Assembly: GCA_030146745.1 (NCBI GenBank)
Contig: JASLBD010000248.1
Coordinates: 1 to 15,942, forward strand
Length of the DNA: 15,942 nucleotides
Origin: Allosphingosinicella sp.
Lineage (GTDB): Bacteria > Pseudomonadota > Alphaproteobacteria > Sphingomonadales > Sphingomonadaceae
Reading direction: 5' to 3'
Below are positions 13,359 through 15,942 of the stretch, one piece after another. How positions within the stretch are numbered: the first letter of the stretch is position 1; every line of letters starts with the position of its first letter. The notes beneath the pieces were generated by a model. That model searched no databases. It was given only the letters and a program-made list of their open reading frames with translations, and was not told the origin of the DNA. Made by a program: the position numbers and the translations under genes.

Positions 13359-14118
13359 TAACCGCCATAGGCCCGAACGAAGAAGACGATCGTCGTCCCC
13401 CCGGTGACGAGCAAAGTCCACACCCGCACCGCCCGGTGCGACAGCCGCTTGCCGAGCAGCGCGCCCAGCCAGCCGCCCAGAGTGGAGCCGAGCAGCATCG
13501 GCACGCAGGCCCACCACGACACCATGGCGAAGCCGATGAACACGAAGGCGGCGGCGAAATTCGCCACCGCCAGCATCGCCGTCCGGATCGCGAACAGCTC
13601 CCTCGGCCGGATATTGGCCAGCAGCCCGTAGACTGCGGTAAGGATCAGCCCCACGCCGCCGCCGAAATAGCCGCCGTATACGCCGAGCAGCGCCTGCGCC
13701 GCGATCAGCGAGCGCCGCCCGATCGTGACCCGCGCATGGAGCCAGCCGGAGGCACGCTTGCCGAAGGCCATCGCCGCGAAGGCGAAGAGCAGCAGCCATG
13801 GGATGATTATATCGAACGTCTCGGATGGGGTGAGAACGAGCAGCAGGCTTCCGACCAGCCCGAAGGCGAAGGTCAGCGAAGCGAGCAGCCGGACCGACAT
13901 CCCCGCCACCGGCCGAAGCTCGTCCCGAAAAGCCCAGGCGCTTGCCCCCGCCCGGGAAGCAAGGCGACGTTCGAAGTGGCGTTGGCGAGATTCGCGGGCA
14001 GCCCGAGCGCGATCAGCGCGGGCAGGGTCGCGAACGTCCCGCCCCCCGCGAGCGCATTCATCGCCCCGCCGACGACCCCCGCCGCGGCGGCGAACAGGAA
14101 ATAGGAAGGATCGATCAA
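13358..14118 (-). pseudogene. TauE/SafE-family permease, frameshifted
   Basis: Two adjoining minus-strand frames together make one TauE/SafE (sulfite/sulfonate exporter type) membrane protein. The first part (14118 to about 13953) reads [18 protein letters not shown]... up to SNVALLPG; the second resumes as [21 protein letters not shown] and runs to the stop at 13358. At 13951-13953 the minus strand has CCCGGGCGGGGGC, where one more G (CCCGGGGCGGGGGC) would give LLPGAGASAW and a single 253-residue protein. So one base is missing in a G run. The start is a TTG with no good ribosome site. It is either a recent pseudogene or a homopolymer sequencing error. Substrate unknown; the family exports or imports small organic or sulfur anions. 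Confidence 0.85.
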
Positions 14119-14142
14119 AGCGTCACCGGCCGAAGCGATACT

Positions 14143-14532
14143 TCAGGGCGCAACGACCTTGACGTCGGACATTTCGGCGGCCGCCTCGGCCAGCTTGCGG
14201 TCGAAGCTCATGAACGCCGTGCAGTCCTGCGCTCCTCCCAGATGAAGCGCGTCCGCGAAATCGAGACCCCGCTCGGTCCAGTCCAGAGCCTGGGCGGCAC
14301 GCTGCGGATCCTCCAATGTGACGCCGGGCAGGCCGGCGAAATCCCGCAACCCCTGCACGAGCCGCTCGGTCGCGAAACCGTAGCCGATTCTCAGCACCCA
14401 TTCTGTCTCCAGCAGGACGGATGTCGGCACGAAGATCTCCCCACCCTCGATCAGCTTGCGCGCCTTCGCCGTCTGGGCCGGATCGTCTCCGGTCAGGAAG
14501 CGGACGATGACATTGGTATCAACCGCGCGCAC
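14143..14532 (-). CDS. vapC: PIN-domain toxin, VapC type
   Basis: The protein has 129 residues. PIN domains of this type are Mg-dependent ribonucleases, and VapC toxins cut tRNA or rRNA. The acidic active-site residues are present: D5 in MRAVDTNV, E42 in LLETEW, D91/D94 in GLDFADALHL, and D111 in SFDRKLA. I start at the GTG at 14532 because VRAVDTNV is the family N-terminus; the frame extends to 14562, but those 10 residues overlap the antitoxin and match nothing. It overlaps the antitoxin gene by 14 bases, the usual coupling for such pairs. RNA target not deducible. Confidence 0.92.
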   Translation of the reverse strand: MRAVDTNVIVRFLTGDDPAQTAKARKLIEGGEIFVPTSVLLETEWVLRIGYGFATERLVQGLRDFAGLPGVTLEDPQRAAQALDWTERGLDFADALHLGGAQDCTAFMSFDRKLAEAAAEMSDVKVVAP

Positions 14533-14791
14533 GCCGACGCGCCTCAGCCGCAATGGCGGCATCCATCTCTTTGATCGTCAAGGCCTTGCCCTCGAAACCC
14601 AGCGAGCCGCATACGGCGTCGATCTCGGTCGCAGCGAACAGCGGGGCGGCCTTGAGCAGCACGCCCTCGTCCCTATTCTCGACGGTGAGCCGTGTCCCTG
14701 CCGCCCACTGTTTCTGTTCGCGCACGGCCTTCGGCAGGATAACCTGCCCCTTGGTCGAGACCGTCGTCGTCAGCCGCTCCGTCCGCCCCAT
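14519..14791 (-). CDS. vapB: AbrB/MazE-type antitoxin, VapB
   Basis: The protein has 90 residues. The N-terminal swapped-hairpin DNA-binding domain (SpoVT/AbrB type) is clear: RLTTTVSTKGQVILPKAVRE followed by WAAGTRLTVE. The C-terminal part (about 50-90) is the toxin-neutralising tail with an amphipathic helix. It precedes and overlaps the PIN toxin gene. AAGGA lies about ten bases before the ATG at 14791; an in-frame upstream start at 14830 is less likely because it lies before the predicted transcription start. Such antitoxins usually repress their own operon, alone and with the toxin. Confidence 0.92.
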   Translation of the reverse strand: MGRTERLTTTVSTKGQVILPKAVREQKQWAAGTRLTVENRDEGVLLKAAPLFAATEIDAVCGSLGFEGKALTIKEMDAAIAAEARRRARG

Positions 14792-14797
14792 GTGGGA

Positions 14798-14848
14798 TCC
14801 GTCCTTGTAAGACGGAAGTAAGATAATCACTTTTCAACGAATCGGCAA
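14798..14848 (-). promoter_or_regulatory. Candidate vapBC promoter and operator
   Basis: On the minus strand TTGCCG (14848-14843), a 17-base spacer and TATCTT (14825-14820) form a good promoter match. TCCGTC and GACGGA (14798-14803 and 14811-14816) make a perfect inverted repeat with a 7-base centre at the predicted transcription start, a fitting site for autorepression. The repeat also overlaps the ribosome-binding site. Confidence 0.5.
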
Positions 14849-14902
14849 GGCTACTCTTTCCAAGATTTCGGACATGCCTGTGGATAGAACAACCCCGGAA
14901 CC

Positions 14903-14932
14903 TTGCCCCCGCCACCCGCGCGCCCCTATACC
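14903..14932 (+). promoter_or_regulatory. Candidate parE promoter (leaderless geometry)
   Basis: TTGCCC (14903-14908), an 18-base spacer and TATACC (14927-14932) are followed by only 6 bases before the ATG at 14939. The predicted first transcribed base is the A of the start codon or a neighbour. No Shine-Dalgarno sequence is present. Confidence 0.45.
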
Positions 14933-14938
14933 TTCCCC

Positions 14939-15942
14939 ATGTCAGACCTGTTCGCGTCCACCGCCGCCCCGTCCTCCGATTACGACGCCCATTCGATCGA
15001 GGTGCTGGAGGGGCTGGAGCCCGTCCGCCGCCGGCCGGGAATGTATATCGGCGGCACCGACGAGCGGGCGCTCCACCACCTCGCCGCCGAGGTGCTCGAT
15101 AATGCGATGGACGAGGCGGTGGCCGGCTTCGCCACCCGGATCGAGGTCACTCTGGAGGCCGTGGCCGGGACGGCCGGGCGCCTCACCGTCACCGACAACG
15201 GCCGCGGCATACCGATCGACGAGCATCCCCGCTATCCGGGCAAGTCGGCGCTCGAGGTGATCCTCACCATGCTCCATTCGGGCGGCAAATTCTCGAACAA
15301 GGCCTATGCGACCTCGGGCGGCCTGCATGGCGTCGGAGTGAGCGTGGTCAACGCCCTGTCGAGCGAGACGGTGGTCGAGGTCGCGCGCAACAAGGAGCTC
15401 TGGCGTCAGACCTATTCGCGCGGCGAGCCGATTTCGAAGCTGGAGCTGCAAGGGCCGACCCAGAACCGCCGCGGCACGACGCTCAGCTTCGTCCCCGACA
15501 CCGAGATCTTCGGCGGGGAGGCCCGGTTCAAGCCGGCCCGGCTCTACCGGCTCGCCCGCTCCAAGGCCTATCTGTTCGCCGGGGTCGAGATCCGCTGGCG
15601 CTGCGACCCGGCGCTCGTCTCCGACGAGACTCCCGCCGAGGCGGTCTTCCAGTTCCCCGGTGGCCTCGCCGACCACCTCAGGGAGCAGATCGGCGAGCGC
15701 GATTGCGCGACCAGCGACTTCTTCACCGGGCGGCAGGACTTTCCGGGCGGGCAGGGCATGGTCGAATGGGCGGTGGCCTGGCCTTTGTGGACCGACGGCG
15801 GCTCCTCTTATTATTGCAACACCATCCCCACCCCCGACGGCGGCACCCATGAGCAGGGGATCAGGGCGGCGCTCACGCGGGGTATCCGCGCCTTCGCCGA
15901 GCTGGTCGGCCAGCAGAAGAAGGCAAAGGAGGTGCAGGCCGA
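14939..15942 (+). CDS. parE: DNA topoisomerase IV subunit B ParE (5' part)
   Basis: The first 334 codons are in the window and the frame runs off the edge. The protein is the ATPase subunit that, with ParC, unlinks daughter chromosomes. The GHKL ATP-binding fold is evident: E51 and N55 in AAEVLDNAMDEAVAG, DNGRGIP (86-92), and the glycine loop GGLHGVGVSVVNALS (127-141), after the RRRPGMYIGG N-terminal segment. The transducer domain begins at about 225. The wording YDAHSIEVLEGLEPVRRRPGMYIGGTDERALHHL matches ParE more than GyrB, which normally has AVRKRPGMYIG and DGTGLHH. It diverges from vapBC across a 147-base gap. Confidence 0.93.
   Translation, partial: MSDLFASTAAPSSDYDAHSIEVLEGLEPVRRRPGMYIGGTDERALHHLAAEVLDNAMDEAVAGFATRIEVTLEAVAGTAGRLTVTDNGRGIPIDEHPRYPGKSALEVILTMLHSGGKFSNKAYATSGGLHGVGVSVVNALSSETVVEVARNKELWRQTYSRGEPISKLELQGPTQNRRGTTLSFVPDTEIFGGEARFKPARLYRLARSKAYLFAGVEIRWRCDPALVSDETPAEAVFQFPGGLADHLREQIGERDCATSDFFTGRQDFPGGQGMVEWAVAWPLWTDGGSSYYCNTIPTPDGGTHEQGIRAALTRGIRAFAELVGQQKKAKEVQA

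Noticed and set aside
14879..14887. DnaA-box-like TGTGGATAG near parE
   Set aside because: A single site with one mismatch, with no AT-rich unwinding region or clustered boxes, is not evidence of an origin.

Overview
The window reads as a chromosomal segment of a high-GC alphaproteobacterium, most likely a sphingomonad. The strongest pointer is gcrA, the cell-cycle regulator restricted to Alphaproteobacteria. It lies near argD and hslO, a neighbourhood I recall as conserved in that class. High GC makes long antisense reading frames common, so genes were chosen by family motifs, start context and neighbour fit. There are no rRNA or tRNA genes, CRISPR arrays or insertion sequences that I can support, and no gene-free stretch exceeds about 210 bases.

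Layout. Positions 1-72 hold the tail of a Thr/Asn/Gly-rich protein, followed by a hairpin terminator. A secreted four-cysteine protein (278-943) and a dispersed inverted repeat (951-1034) follow. The minus strand then carries queE and queC (7-deazaguanine/queuosine precursor synthesis, 4-base overlap), a small secreted protein and hslO (redox chaperone Hsp33). A 100-residue plus-strand gene (4066-4368) separates hslO from argD (acetylornithine transaminase). In related bacteria I would expect argF in that gap. Upstream of argD on the minus strand are a small secreted coiled-coil protein and an ABC-2 type permease. The permease diverges from gcrA.

The middle contains a winged-helix/SAM methyltransferase (minus) that diverges from a fusion of an AraC-type DNA-binding domain to an alpha/beta hydrolase with an intact catalytic triad. 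This divergent pair is the most unusual arrangement here. Next comes an apparent plus-strand operon of a 56-residue protein, an exported erythromycin-esterase-family protein and a protein-isoaspartate methyltransferase whose N-terminus looks like a signal peptide. After a small single-span membrane protein, the right part has a TauE/SafE-type permease gene broken by a one-base deletion, a VapBC-type toxin-antitoxin pair, and the first 334 codons of parE (topoisomerase IV subunit B).

Regulation. Several genes lack a Shine-Dalgarno sequence but have promoter-like boxes that would start the transcript at or next to the start codon (queC, the ABC permease, parE), suggesting leaderless mRNAs. argD has a promoter-like element whose predicted transcript would begin with a terminator-like hairpin. 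Convergent gene pairs are separated by perfect GC-rich hairpins. All promoter calls are visual matches only.
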